Assembly: GCA_949296525.1 (NCBI GenBank)
Contig: CASFOP010000002.1
Coordinates: 62,001-126,000 of the forward strand
Direction of reading: 5' to 3'
From: an uncultured bacterium
GTDB lineage: Bacteria > Elusimicrobiota > Elusimicrobia > Elusimicrobiales > Elusimicrobiaceae
Length of the DNA stretch: 64,000 bases
Shown: one piece after another, positions 1-7,527 of the stretch
Position numbering within the stretch: position 1 is the first letter of the stretch
Layout of the letters: each line of letters opens with the position of its first letter
Made by a program: the position numbers and the translations under genes
Notes under the pieces: model-generated
What the model was told of the DNA's origin: nothing
What the model saw: only the letters and a program-made list of their open reading frames with translations
The model's database searches: none

Positions 1-183
1 TACCATATTTGCAAAGCCCTGGGTTTAAAAGAAGAAGCTTATTACAAAGAGAAAATACGCAAATGGGAGATCCGGAGATTTTGGCAGGAACAACGGCTGA
101 AGGAAGAACTTCGCCAGGGCTTTGCGGCTTCCGTGGCCGAGGCAGAACACCGGGGGGTACATCCGGCACGGAGGCCTTCCTGA
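1..183 (+). CDS. C-terminal end of an unknown protein (partial, 5' end outside window)
   Basis: Frame 1 is open from the first base to a TGA at 181-183 and encodes about 60 residues. The fragment is rich in Lys, Arg and Glu and looks like an amphipathic, probably helical tail (it includes EEAYYKEKIRKWEIRRFWQE). No motif identifies the family. A second open frame (9-197) overlaps it, but its Gly/Thr/Arg-rich product looks like a shadow. Being open from the edge and followed by a new promoter-like stretch and start at 244 suggests this is the real 3' end of the upstream gene. Function cannot be called. Confidence 0.5.
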   Translation, partial: YHICKALGLKEEAYYKEKIRKWEIRRFWQEQRLKEELRQGFAASVAEAEHRGVHPARRPS

Positions 184-243
184 TGGCAGGCCTTTGAAGT
201 GGATAGTAAAATTTAAAAATAGAAAGGATTTTAAGGAAATAAG

Positions 244-1218
244 ATGAAAAAATGGTTTATTTTGATGGTATTTATGCTAACGTTGTTTCCCGTTTTTGCC
301 GGGACGGCCGTAGATAACGGGCAGGATTTCTTGCAAACATTTTATTCGCCCTATAGCAAAAAGGAAATGGTTGAATACATAGATAAATTCAAACCGCTGA
401 ATTATTATCAAATCCCCGCGCCTTTTTGGTATGTGGCAAAACGCCCGGAACTGAACAATGAAGCGGATATATTGGTTTTCCGGTTGGCGGAAAAGAAATA
501 CAAGCAGCATCCGCAAAATTTTGCAGCGGTATTTAATTATGCTACATTGCTGATGAGTTTAAATGCAGATACGGATGATTTAATAGACTGTTCCTCTGCC
601 CAGATCCAAGAAGCGTACCGGCTGTTGGAAAAAGCAAAAAAACTGCGTCCGGATTATTTGCCTGTGTATGCACAGCAGGATCTGTTGCTGGAACTGCAAA
701 TTTTTGGCGCGCCCGTTTATATGGTTTATCCGCAGTATAATATTTATCAGGAAAACCCGGTGATCCCCGTATATCGGGAACAGAAAGAATTGGCCCGGAA
801 ACGCTTAGCCGTACAGGAAAAACTGTTAGCTTCCGGGCAGGGAGACGCCGTGACCGCTTATGAAATTTCCGTAGCTTTGGGCTTGGATGAGAAAGCTGCG
901 GTATATGAGAGCCAAGTACAGGAGCTGGCGGAGGCTTTGGATTCGGCAAAAGATACTTGGGAGCAGAAACGGGCGGAATTCATTCGCTTGCTGTCGCAGA
1001 CCCAGCAAAAAGTGCGTCAAGCAGCAGATGAACTGGGGCAGTTTTTGAAAGGATTGCAAGATATGACTTTTTGCCGCGACACCGTGCCGGGGAAATCCGT
1101 TTCCCGCTGCCACAGCAAGCTCCCGCCGCTGACGCCGGAAGACCGCTTTATGATGGAAGAAGAATTAAACCGGCGTATGGAGGGCCGGCCGCTGTTCCGC
1201 GGCCTCCCGTCCAAATGA
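244..1218 (+). CDS. secreted protein of unknown function with TPR-like helical repeats
   Basis: This 324-residue protein starts with a clear signal peptide (MKKWFILMVFMLTLFPVFAG, cleavage near residue 20), so it is exported. Residues about 75-160 have the spacing and residue pattern of tetratricopeptide-like helices (ALLMSLNAD, EAYRLLEKAKKLRPDYLPVY). Residues about 180-270 are strongly helical and charged, probably coiled coil. It may act as a periplasmic scaffold, but no family is recognised. The start is supported by AAGGAA at 233-238, five bases before the ATG, and a TAAAAT -10-like box at 207-212. It is monocistronic, ending in a strong terminator at 1255-1280. Confidence 0.75.
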   Translation: MKKWFILMVFMLTLFPVFAGTAVDNGQDFLQTFYSPYSKKEMVEYIDKFKPLNYYQIPAPFWYVAKRPELNNEADILVFRLAEKKYKQHPQNFAAVFNYATLLMSLNADTDDLIDCSSAQIQEAYRLLEKAKKLRPDYLPVYAQQDLLLELQIFGAPVYMVYPQYNIYQENPVIPVYREQKELARKRLAVQEKLLASGQGDAVTAYEISVALGLDEKAAVYESQVQELAEALDSAKDTWEQKRAEFIRLLSQTQQKVRQAADELGQFLKGLQDMTFCRDTVPGKSVSRCHSKLPPLTPEDRFMMEEELNRRMEGRPLFRGLPSK

Positions 1219-1254
1219 GATCTGACGCAGCAAAGAGTAAAAACCATTTTGTCC

Positions 1255-1280
1255 AAAACCCCGCTTTAGCGGGGTTTTTG
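1255..1280 (+). terminator. intrinsic terminator after the secreted helical protein
   Basis: CCCCGC-TTTA-GCGGGG stem flanked by AAAA before and TTTTTG after, 37 bases past the stop codon. Confidence 0.9.
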
Positions 1281-1482
1281 TTGGAGAAGGCAGGAAGAAT
1301 CTGTTTGTTTTTATTTTAAAAAAGCTGTTCTTTTTATACGCTTTTTGCTACAATAAGTTACTTTCGGCCCGCGCAGGCGGGCATCGTTACGGAAGTGAAA
1401 AAACGTAAATCGTATCCTCCCGTCCGACACGGCGCCGAAAGAAACACCGGCCTTTAAAGGCCGTAAATCAAGGAGAAAAAAC
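1281..1482 (+). promoter_or_regulatory. leader region with two hairpins ahead of the GIN-domain gene
   Basis: A TACAAT -10-like box lies at 1349-1354 without a clear -35. Downstream are two short perfect hairpins: GCCCGC-GCAG-GCGGGC at 1367-1382 and CGGCCTTTAAAGGCCG at 1448-1463. The sequence AAGGAG lies just before the ATG at 1483. The untranslated leader would be about 120 nt, long for this window. No known riboswitch motif was recognised. Confidence 0.4.
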
Positions 1483-2414
1483 ATGAAAAAGATGGCACTT
1501 GCGCTTTGCGCGCTGACGCTGGTTTTTGCCTGGCCCGTTCAGGCCAAACCGGTGTATGTGACCGCCAGCCAGAATTACATCACCCAGGAAGTAACTGGAT
1601 TGGCGCCGTTTACCGCTTTGTCCGTGAGCGGACAGGCGGAGGTGGACTTCCGTCAGGGGGCTGAAAAGGAACCGTTTGCCGTTATCTACGGTTCGGACAA
1701 CCTCGTCAACCTGGTTGAAGTGAAAAGCGACGGAAAAACACTGACGGTGCATTATAAAGATCCTTTAATCATCATGGGTCAGCGCCGGCTGAAAGTCACG
1801 GTCGTTGCCCCGTCTTTGGAGCGGGTGGAAGTGCGCCAAAGCGGTGAGGTGGACGTGCAGGGTCTGCTGACCACGACGGACCTGTCTTTGTCCGCAGACG
1901 GGGAAGGGGAAATTTCCTTCCGCTCCGTCAATGCGGCCAATGTGACGGCCCAGGTATCCGGCGACGCCAGCATTGATTTTGACAGCCTGGCCTGCCAGAT
2001 GCTGAACGCCGATGCGCGCGATACGGCTTCTTTTGAAAGCGAAAGAACCACCTGCGACGCGGTAACGCTCAATGCCTCTGACCGCGCGGAAGCCAGCGTG
2101 GGCGGTTTTTCCGGTCGCACGGTGACGCGGCTGCGGCGTCCAATAATGCGGAAGTGGACCTGAAAGGAACCGCTTTAACGGCGGATCTGCGCGCCTCCGG
2201 CTCGTCCGAACTGGAAGCCGATGACCTGCGCGCCGACACCGTCAACGCCACGGTGTCCGATTCCGCCCGCATGAAAGTGCAGGCCGTGCAGACGCTCAAT
2301 GCCGATGCTTCCAAACGCGCTACGATTGTATACAAGGGCTATCCCGATACGATCAACCGCCACGGCAAAGAAGGCAATATCCGCCAGCATTTTGATTACG
2401 ATTACGACGACTAA
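1483..2414 (+). pseudogene. GIN-domain (DUF2807) secreted protein, interrupted by a one-base frameshift
   Basis: The first part (1483-2163) has a signal peptide (MKKMALALCALTLVFAWPVQA) and then the repetitive beta-strand pattern of head GIN-domain proteins (FTALSVSGQAEVDFRQG, VEVRQSGEVDVQGL, VSGDASIDFDSL). At about 2118-2133 the frame breaks and ends as RLRRPIMRKWT. The next frame continues the same repeat (ASNNAEVDLKGTALTADLRA) to a stop at 2412-2414. Restoring one G in the GACGCGGCTG stretch near 2124-2133 would read TVTAAASNNAEVDL through one continuous product of about 310 residues. The gene is therefore disrupted in this assembly by a real mutation, a sequencing error or, less likely, programmed frameshifting. 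Family function is unknown; members are envelope-exposed beta-solenoids. Confidence 0.8.
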
Positions 2415-2430
2415 TCAAAACTGTTTCTGT

Positions 2431-2461
2431 CAGCCCCGCCCTTTTGCGGCGGGGCTTTTTG
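2431..2461 (+). terminator. intrinsic terminator after the GIN-domain gene
   Basis: AGCCCCGC...GCGGGGCT stem followed by TTTTTG. It directly abuts the -10 box of the next gene at 2463. Confidence 0.9.
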
Positions 2462-2462
2462 T

Positions 2463-2474
2463 TATAATAAGCAT
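2463..2474 (+). promoter_or_regulatory. -10 box of a likely leaderless lipoprotein mRNA
   Basis: TATAAT at 2463-2468 is followed by only six bases (AAGCAT) before the ATG at 2475, and no Shine-Dalgarno is present. Transcription would be expected to begin at or next to the A of the start codon. No good -35 is visible because the upstream terminator occupies that region. Confidence 0.6.
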
Positions 2475-2906
2475 ATGAAGAAACAACTACTTATCGGGAT
2501 GCTGTGTCTGTGCTGTGCGGCTTGCGCTTCTTCGGGAGGGAAAGATCCTTCTCTGGCGGGCGCGGATAAAGACGGGCACGGCTGTATTGCTTCGGCCGGC
2601 TATACCTATGTTTCCGTTTTGGGCCGCTGCGCCCGCCTGTGGGAAGAAGGGGTGCGTTTAAATCCTGTGCAGCCCCCGTCCGGCGGAGCGGTATTGAGCG
2701 CTTTTGCCGTATTGTCCGAAAGCGGTGCGGAAGCGGAGCTGTTTTTGCCGGAGGCGGAACCCGTAATTTTAACCCGTTCCTTTACGCCGGAAGGGCCGTA
2801 TTGGACGGAGGGAAACTACCGTCTGGAACGCCTGCCGCAGGGCTGGCGGCTGTATGAAAAAGGCCTCCTGTTGTATACGGCGCCCAATCCGCCTGATGCA
2901 AATTGA
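2475..2906 (+). CDS. small predicted lipoprotein of unknown function
   Basis: A 143-residue product with a lipoprotein-type signal: Lys-Lys, a short hydrophobic stretch, and CCAAC with Cys17 as the probable lipidated residue, followed by Ala-Ser-Ser-Gly-Gly. The -3 position is a Cys rather than the usual Leu, so lipidation is likely but not certain. The mature part contains several short hydrophobic strands and no recognised domain. It lies between the frameshifted GIN-domain gene and infC but has its own promoter. Confidence 0.7.
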   Translation: MKKQLLIGMLCLCCAACASSGGKDPSLAGADKDGHGCIASAGYTYVSVLGRCARLWEEGVRLNPVQPPSGGAVLSAFAVLSESGAEAELFLPEAEPVILTRSFTPEGPYWTEGNYRLERLPQGWRLYEKGLLLYTAPNPPDAN

Positions 2907-2932
2907 CACCTTTTGCGGCAAGTTTGTATAAT
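2903..2932 (+). promoter_or_regulatory. infC-rpmI-rplT promoter
   Basis: TTGACA (2903-2908), 18-base spacer, TATAAT (2927-2932). The expected transcription start is near 2939. The -35 overlaps the stop codon of the lipoprotein gene. The new transcript would begin with GTCC-TAAAAA-GGAC followed by eight T, a miniature hairpin plus U-run at the very 5' end. Confidence 0.85.
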
Positions 2933-2977
2933 AGAAGTGTCCTAAAAAGGACGATTTTTTTTGCAAAGAAAATATAA

Positions 2978-3517
2978 ATGGCCAGATTTGATAACAGAAG
3001 AGTTTACAAGAAAGATTTATATAACCGCAACGGCAATATCCGCGCGCCGGAAGTGAGGGTCATTAATTCCGACGGTACCATGGTGGGCGTACTGCCTACC
3101 GCGCAGGCCGTGGCGATGGCCAGAGAACAAGAGCTGGACCTGGTGGAAATTTCACCGACCGCCCAGCCGCCTGTTTGTAAAATACTTGATTACAACAAGT
3201 ATGTTTTTGAACAGAGCAAAAAAAGCAAAGACGCCAAGAAGAAACAAACCAAGGTGACGATGAAGGAGCTGCGCATTAAATCCCGCATCGCCCCGCATGA
3301 CTTGGACGTCAAACTCAGACAAATAGAAGGATTTCTGAAAAAGAAAGACATGGTGCGTCTGGTGGTGGTGTTTCACGGGCGTGAAAACCAGCACAAAGAC
3401 ATCGGCGAGCAAATGCTCAAAGACGCGGCCAAACGCCTGGAGCCTTTGGCCAATGTGGATGGCGGCCTGCAGCAGCAGGGCAACCGCATGTCCATGACGT
3501 TTGTGCCGAAAGCCTGA
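2978..3517 (+). CDS. infC: translation initiation factor IF-3
   Basis: IF-3 binds the 30S subunit, keeps it apart from 50S and checks start-codon and initiator-tRNA pairing. The 179 residues match the normal length. The N-domain (about 1-80) includes the family segment DLVEISPTAQPPVCKI, the linker is Lys-rich (about 83-93), and the C-domain runs to residue 179 (KELRIKSRIAPHDLDVKL, VVVFHGREN). The start is ATG, so the autoregulation through a rare AUU start known in E. coli is not expected here. No strong Shine-Dalgarno is seen before the ATG. It heads the usual infC-rpmI-rplT operon. Confidence 0.98.
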   Translation: MARFDNRRVYKKDLYNRNGNIRAPEVRVINSDGTMVGVLPTAQAVAMAREQELDLVEISPTAQPPVCKILDYNKYVFEQSKKSKDAKKKQTKVTMKELRIKSRIAPHDLDVKLRQIEGFLKKKDMVRLVVVFHGRENQHKDIGEQMLKDAAKRLEPLANVDGGLQQQGNRMSMTFVPKA

Positions 3518-3608
3518 TTTCTTTTTCTTAATAAAACACCTGCCCGCGCACGGTTTGCGTAGGGGAGGGCGCGCCTGACGGCGTGAAATTATACAAGAGG
3601 ACAAACAA

Positions 3609-3815
3609 ATGCCTAAAATGAAAAACCACAGCGGTGCCAAAAAACGCTTCCGCGTGACCGCAAAGGGTAAATATACCCACCGCAAAGCCGGCAGAAAACA
3701 TTTGCTTACGCCTGTTTCTGCTTCCCGCAAACACGACATGCGCGCTACCGGAGTGATTGAAAAGAACTCCCTTAACGGTCGCATTCTGCAGAAACAACTG
3801 CCCGTTGCCAAATAA
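3609..3815 (+). CDS. rpmI: 50S ribosomal protein L35
   Basis: A 68-residue basic protein with the L35 signature ([20 protein letters not shown] at the N-terminus, then [11 protein letters not shown]). It is a late-assembling component of the large ribosomal subunit. The start is set by AGAGGAC about six bases upstream. The 91-base gap after infC is longer than its spacing to rplT and contains a GC-rich stretch (about 3541-3595) where L20 autoregulatory structures occur in other bacteria; no specific structure could be confirmed. Confidence 0.97.
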   Translation: MPKMKNHSGAKKRFRVTAKGKYTHRKAGRKHLLTPVSASRKHDMRATGVIEKNSLNGRILQKQLPVAK

Positions 3816-3828
3816 GAGGTGAAGCAAA

Positions 3829-4182
3829 ATGAGAATCAAATTTAGCGTTCCCAGACACGCCAGAAAGAAAAAATTATTAAAAGCCGCCAGCGGCTATTAC
3901 GGCGACAAATCCCGCCGTTTGCGCATGGCCACCCAGCAGCTGGGCAAATCCTGGGTGCATTCGTATGTTGACCGCCGTGACAAAAAGCACACCTACCGCC
4001 AACTGTGGATTACCCGCATCAACGCCGCGGTGCGCGAAGACGGCATCAGCTACTCCAAATTCATCAACGGTTTGGCTAAAGCCGGCATTACGCTCAACCG
4101 CAAAATGCTGTCCGAAATGGCCATTAAAGACCCCGTGTCTTTTAAACAGTTGGTGGATGTGGCCAAGCAGGCCCAGGCTTAA
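3829..4182 (+). CDS. rplT: 50S ribosomal protein L20
   Basis: A 117-residue L20: basic N-terminus ([20 protein letters not shown]), [14 protein letters not shown], and [13 protein letters not shown], the rRNA-binding and early-assembly region. L20 is needed to assemble the 50S subunit and in several bacteria represses its own operon. Thirteen bases separate it from rpmI, with GAGGTG as ribosome-binding site. The operon terminator follows directly. Confidence 0.98.
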   Translation: MRIKFSVPRHARKKKLLKAASGYYGDKSRRLRMATQQLGKSWVHSYVDRRDKKHTYRQLWITRINAAVREDGISYSKFINGLAKAGITLNRKMLSEMAIKDPVSFKQLVDVAKQAQA

Positions 4183-4202
4183 GTTTTTGGTCTGAAAAAT
4201 TA

Positions 4203-4230
4203 AAAGCCGCCCGAAAGGGCGGCTTTTTTG
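4203..4230 (+). terminator. terminator of the infC-rpmI-rplT operon
   Basis: A ten-base-pair stem AAAGCCGCCC-GAAA-GGGCGGCTTT running into TTTTTT. Confidence 0.95.
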
Positions 4231-4474
4231 TCTTTTTAGAGTCCGCTCCGCTTCCTGCCCGGATAAAATCAGTTTCCCTTTGCCGTGGGCAACCGGCAAT
4301 CGGTCCGGGTTTATGGCCGCCGCGGCATACTTACTGGCCGCTTTTTACAGGCGTTTATCCCCCCTCCTGCGTAGGGCAGTCTTGGGTCATACGGCGCTGG
4401 AAAGCATTTGAGACAGCATACAGAAAGCTCGGATACGCAAAAAACGGTTCTTCCCAGTGAAGGGAACGGAAACT
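4231..4474. other. intergenic stretch without a recognised gene
   Basis: About 245 bases between the ribosomal operon terminator and the amylase promoter region. No open frame with a ribosome-binding site, no tRNA, and no known RNA motif was recognised. Short GC-rich inverted segments occur (for example around 4316-4326), but none is convincing. Confidence 0.5.
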
Positions 4475-4486
4475 TACCGAGCGGTA
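4475..4486. promoter_or_regulatory. palindromic operator-like site upstream of the amylase promoter
   Basis: TACCG-AG-CGGTA lies 10 bases upstream of the -35 box. The same arms recur at 6209-6220 ahead of the ATP synthase operon. ACCGNNCGGT-type palindromes are typical of TetR-family operators; assignment to that family is inference. Confidence 0.45.
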
Positions 4487-4496
4487 GAAAAGAGGG

Positions 4497-4538
4497 TTTA
4501 CAAACGCTTTCCAAAGTGCTATAAAATACCTAGGGGAG
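4497..4538 (+). promoter_or_regulatory. promoter and ribosome-binding site of the amylase gene
   Basis: TTTACA (4497-4502), 17-base spacer, TATAAA (4520-4525). GGGGAG at 4533-4538 lies seven bases before the ATG at 4546. Confidence 0.75.
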
Positions 4539-4545
4539 TTTTGTT

Positions 4546-6006
4546 ATGAGGACCAATCCGCATATTTTAGAGATAAATACGCGTGCATGGCTTGCGCGTC
4601 TGCAGGCCGAGCACGGCAGGCGTTTTGCCCTGCAGGAGATTCCCGACCAGTATTGGCAGGAATTCAAAGCCCTCGGTTTTGACGCCGTGTGGCTGATGGG
4701 CGTTTGGCAGCAGAGCCCCAAAGCCGGACAAATCGCGCGTGAAAATGCAGACATTTTGGCGCAAATCCGCCAAGTTTATCCTAATTTTAAGACGGAAGAC
4801 GTCATTGCTTCCCCCTATGCTATTTATAAGTATGAAGCTGCTTCGGATTTGGGAGGAGAAGAAGGCCTGCGCCAGTTGCATGAAAAATTAAACGCGATGG
4901 GCATAGAGTTATTTTTGGATTTTGTGGCCAATCATACGGCCATAGACTGCCCCTATGTGGACTCTGATCCGGATTTGTATATAAATACCGGCAAAGAAGA
5001 ACCCCGCGCGCATAAGGACTGGTTCTTTCAAAACGCAAACGGCGTATGGATTGCCCACGGACGCGACCCGTATTTTGCCCCGTGGACGGACAGTGCCCAG
5101 CTGAATTATTTTAATCCCAAAACCCGGCAGTTTATGCTTAAAAACCTGCAGAAGGTGGCGTCTTTGTGCGATGGTGTGCGCTGTGATATGGCCATGCTGA
5201 CACTAAACAAAGTACACCGTGACACCTGGTGGGAATTTATCGGCGGGGATTTGCCAAAAGAAGAATTTTGGTCTGTCGCTTTGCACAAAGTGCGCGAAGA
5301 ACACCCCGATTTTAAATTTATTGCCGAAGTATACTGGGGCTTGGAATGGGAAATACAGCAAATGGGTTTTGATTACACCTATGACAAGGTGCTTTATGAC
5401 CGTCTGCGCTTTTCCAATTCCGAGGATATCAAAGCCCATTTGGGCGCGGAGCATTTGTATCAAATGCGCTCTATCCGCTTTACGGCCAACCATGATGAAG
5501 AAGAAAGTTTGAAGGCTTTTGGGCGGGAGAAATCTTTGGCCGCCAGTACAATTATTGCCACGCTTCCCGGGGCGCGCATGATTTATTTGTTCCAAATGAT
5601 GGGGCACCCCGTCCGCGTACCCATACAGTACGAGAAAGATTTTTTCAAAGAAGACGCTCCTATCCGCGCCTATTATGAAAAGCTGCTTAAGATTGCCTCC
5701 AAACCGGCTTTTCACGGAGGGCAGTGGTCTTTGACGGAAGCCAGCCCGTGCTGCGGGGACGGCTCCAACCATAATATACTGTGTTGGACATGGAAACAAA
5801 TGAATACCGCTTCCACCGTCATTATCAATTACAGCGCGGCCCCGGCCAAATGCCTGGTAAAAATAAAAGCTTCCGTCGGGGACGGGAAACAGGTAACGGA
5901 GGAATTTTCCGGCGGGAAAACGGATGCCACGCCGCAGCTTAAAGACCAGGGGCTTGAAGTGGATCTAAAGCCTTTTGAAAGTAAAATATTTACTTACGCC
6001 ATTTAA
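4546..6006 (+). CDS. alpha-amylase family (GH13) glycosidase
   Basis: A 486-residue cytoplasmic enzyme (no signal peptide) of glycoside hydrolase family 13, acting on alpha-glucans or glucosides through a covalent glucosyl intermediate. The four conserved GH13 regions are visible: DFVANHT (125-131), DGVRCDMA with nucleophile Asp214, AEVYW with acid/base Glu261, and TANHDE with His316-Asp317. The C-terminal 90 residues are a beta domain. The internal location and lack of binding modules point to use of stored or imported maltodextrin rather than secreted starch breakdown; exact specificity (hydrolase or transferase) cannot be read. It is a single-gene unit with its own promoter and terminator and a palindrome upstream. 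Confidence 0.9.
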   Translation: MRTNPHILEINTRAWLARLQAEHGRRFALQEIPDQYWQEFKALGFDAVWLMGVWQQSPKAGQIARENADILAQIRQVYPNFKTEDVIASPYAIYKYEAASDLGGEEGLRQLHEKLNAMGIELFLDFVANHTAIDCPYVDSDPDLYINTGKEEPRAHKDWFFQNANGVWIAHGRDPYFAPWTDSAQLNYFNPKTRQFMLKNLQKVASLCDGVRCDMAMLTLNKVHRDTWWEFIGGDLPKEEFWSVALHKVREEHPDFKFIAEVYWGLEWEIQQMGFDYTYDKVLYDRLRFSNSEDIKAHLGAEHLYQMRSIRFTANHDEEESLKAFGREKSLAASTIIATLPGARMIYLFQMMGHPVRVPIQYEKDFFKEDAPIRAYYEKLLKIASKPAFHGGQWSLTEASPCCGDGSNHNILCWTWKQMNTASTVIINYSAAPAKCLVKIKASVGDGKQVTEEFSGGKTDATPQLKDQGLEVDLKPFESKIFTYAI

Positions 6007-6042
6007 ACAAAGCCCCCGCCGGAAGGCGGGGGCTTTGTTTTT
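6007..6042 (+). terminator. terminator of the amylase gene
   Basis: A fourteen-base-pair perfect stem (ACAAAGCCCCCGCC / GGCGGGGGCTTTGT, loop GGAA) followed by TTTTT. Confidence 0.95.
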
Positions 6043-6166
6043 GTCCTGTGTTGCCCATATGGCCACGCGGCACGGCCTTTGCCGGCAAGGGCTTATCCAA
6101 AAAAATATTTTTCTTTTCCGTCGTATTTAATACAATATAAGAAAGAAGAAAAGCGGGCGGAAAAAA

Positions 6167-6196
6167 TTCGCTTTTTGCGGCGAATTAATCTATAAT
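6167..6196 (+). promoter_or_regulatory. promoter of the ATP synthase operon
   Basis: TTCGCT (6167-6172), 18-base spacer, TATAAT (6191-6196). Expected start of transcription is near 6203. GGGGAG at 6228-6233 is the ribosome-binding site of the first gene. Confidence 0.65.
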
Positions 6197-6207
6197 ATAT
6201 GTATAAC

Positions 6208-6221
6208 TTACCGCTCGGTAA
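6208..6221. promoter_or_regulatory. palindrome in the 5' leader of the ATP synthase operon
   Basis: TTACCG-CT-CGGTAA sits about 5-18 bases downstream of the predicted transcription start. It has the same arms as the site at 4475-4486. A protein bound here could block transcription; as RNA it could form a small hairpin just before the ribosome-binding site. Confidence 0.45.
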
Positions 6222-6236
6222 ATAAACGGGGAGTTT

Positions 6237-6491
6237 ATGCGCATCGGGCCGTTTTCGCCGCAGGATACGGTGGTGATTACCACCCTGGGTCTGGAGTTTG
6301 CCGTGGCGGTGGCCATGTGCACGGCGGGCGGTTACTGGGCCGACAGACGCTGGGGCACCGCGCCCTGGCTGATGGTGGCCGGCGTATTTTTGGGGTTTGC
6401 TTTAGGAATGTATATTGTTATAAAAGAAGCCAAGCGCATGGAGCGCGCCGAAGCCCCGCAAAAGGACGATAAAAAAGATGGAAGTATCTGA
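6237..6491 (+). CDS. AtpZ/AtpI-like small membrane protein, first gene of the ATP synthase operon
   Basis: An 84-residue protein with two predicted membrane helices (about 16-35 and 44-64) and a charged C-terminus. It occupies the place of the small AtpI/AtpZ proteins that precede atpB in many operons and assist c-ring assembly or ion transport. The glycine-rich first helix and the short turn GYWADRRWGTAPW fit AtpZ-type proteins. Identification rests mostly on position, size and topology. It overlaps atpB by 14 bases. Confidence 0.75.
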   Translation: MRIGPFSPQDTVVITTLGLEFAVAVAMCTAGGYWADRRWGTAPWLMVAGVFLGFALGMYIVIKEAKRMERAEAPQKDDKKDGSI

Positions 6492-7239
6492 AACCATAGC
6501 ACATCATATTTTGGACCACGATTTCGGCGTGATGCTGGGCACGGTGCATTTGCCCATTACCGCGCATACGCTGACGATGTTCGGCATCAGCCTGGTTTTG
6601 CTGTTTGTATGCATCCTTATGTCGCGCACGGGCAAAAGCCTGTTTATGCGCCTAATGCATACGCTGGGCGAAGAATATGTGGCGTTTATGCGCGACGGCA
6701 TTGTCGTGCCGGGCATGGGCGTAGAAGGCAAACAATTTCTGTCTTATTTCTGCACATTGTTTTTGTTTATTTTATTTTCCAACCTCGCGGGCCTTATCCC
6801 GCAAATGAAAACCATTACCTCCAATATCGCCGTTACGGGCGCGCTGGCTTTGTGTTCGGGCGCGCTGATTGTGTATTGCGGCATTAAGTTTCACGGCGGG
6901 TGGGGCTTTGTCAAAACCTTTGTGCCCGGCGGTACGCCGTGGTGGCTGGTGCCGCTTATTTTCCCGCTGGAAGTCATCAGTCTGATTATCCGCGTATGCG
7001 TGCTGGCCATTCGTTTATTTGCCAATATGCTATCGGGGCACATGGTGCTTTTAAGCCTTTTGCTGATTATTTTTATCATCGGGCAGATGAGCAAAATCGC
7101 GGGTGTGGGTTCCGCCGTGCCCGCCATGGGACTGGAAATTTTTATGACCTTGCTGGAGCTGCTGGTGGCGTTTCTGCAGGCGTATGTGTTTACGCTGCTG
7201 ACGTCTATTTACGCGGGGCTGGTCATACACTCTCATTAA
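6478..7239 (+). CDS. atpB: ATP synthase F0 subunit a
   Basis: Subunit a forms the two half-channels that carry ions to the rotating c ring. The 253-residue protein has the expected multi-helix layout. The key fourth-helix segment is VCVLAIRLFANMLSGHMVLL, containing the essential Arg of the family (R in IRLFANM), followed by the C-terminal helix LLVAFLQAYVFTLLTSIY. The gene overlaps the preceding small gene by 14 bases, implying coupled translation, and ends with His-Ser-His. Confidence 0.97.
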   Translation: MEVSETIAHHILDHDFGVMLGTVHLPITAHTLTMFGISLVLLFVCILMSRTGKSLFMRLMHTLGEEYVAFMRDGIVVPGMGVEGKQFLSYFCTLFLFILFSNLAGLIPQMKTITSNIAVTGALALCSGALIVYCGIKFHGGWGFVKTFVPGGTPWWLVPLIFPLEVISLIIRVCVLAIRLFANMLSGHMVLLSLLLIIFIIGQMSKIAGVGSAVPAMGLEIFMTLLELLVAFLQAYVFTLLTSIYAGLVIHSH

Positions 7240-7277
7240 TTTAAAAACGCGGGGCTTCCCGCAAAAGGAGAAAATAT

Positions 7278-7505
7278 ATGGAACTGGAAGTCTTGAAATA
7301 CATCGCCGCCGGTATCGGCGCGGGTCTGACCGTTATCGGAGCCGGTTTGGGTTTGGGTAAAATCGGTAATGCCGCCCTGGAAGGCACCGCCCGCCAGCCC
7401 GAAGCCGCCAACGCCGTCCGCACGACCATGATCATCATCGCCGCTCTGCTGGAAGGCGCCGCGATGTTGGGTCTGGTTATTTGTCTGTTGACCATGGTCA
7501 TGTAA
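7278..7505 (+). CDS. atpE: ATP synthase F0 subunit c
   Basis: A 75-residue hairpin of two membrane helices joined by the polar loop Arg39-Gln40-Pro41. The ion-carrying carboxylate is Glu59 in ALLEGAAMLG. The glycine-rich first helix (GIGAGL, GAGLGLGKIG) matches c-ring packing. Residues that mark Na+-binding rings (a Gln in helix 1, Ser or Thr directly after the Glu) are absent: Leu and Gly stand there. By family knowledge this points to proton coupling. AAAGGAG precedes the start. Confidence 0.97.
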   Translation: MELEVLKYIAAGIGAGLTVIGAGLGLGKIGNAALEGTARQPEAANAVRTTMIIIAALLEGAAMLGLVICLLTMVM

Positions 7506-7527
7506 GTTTTTTCCGGAAGGGGAAAGC

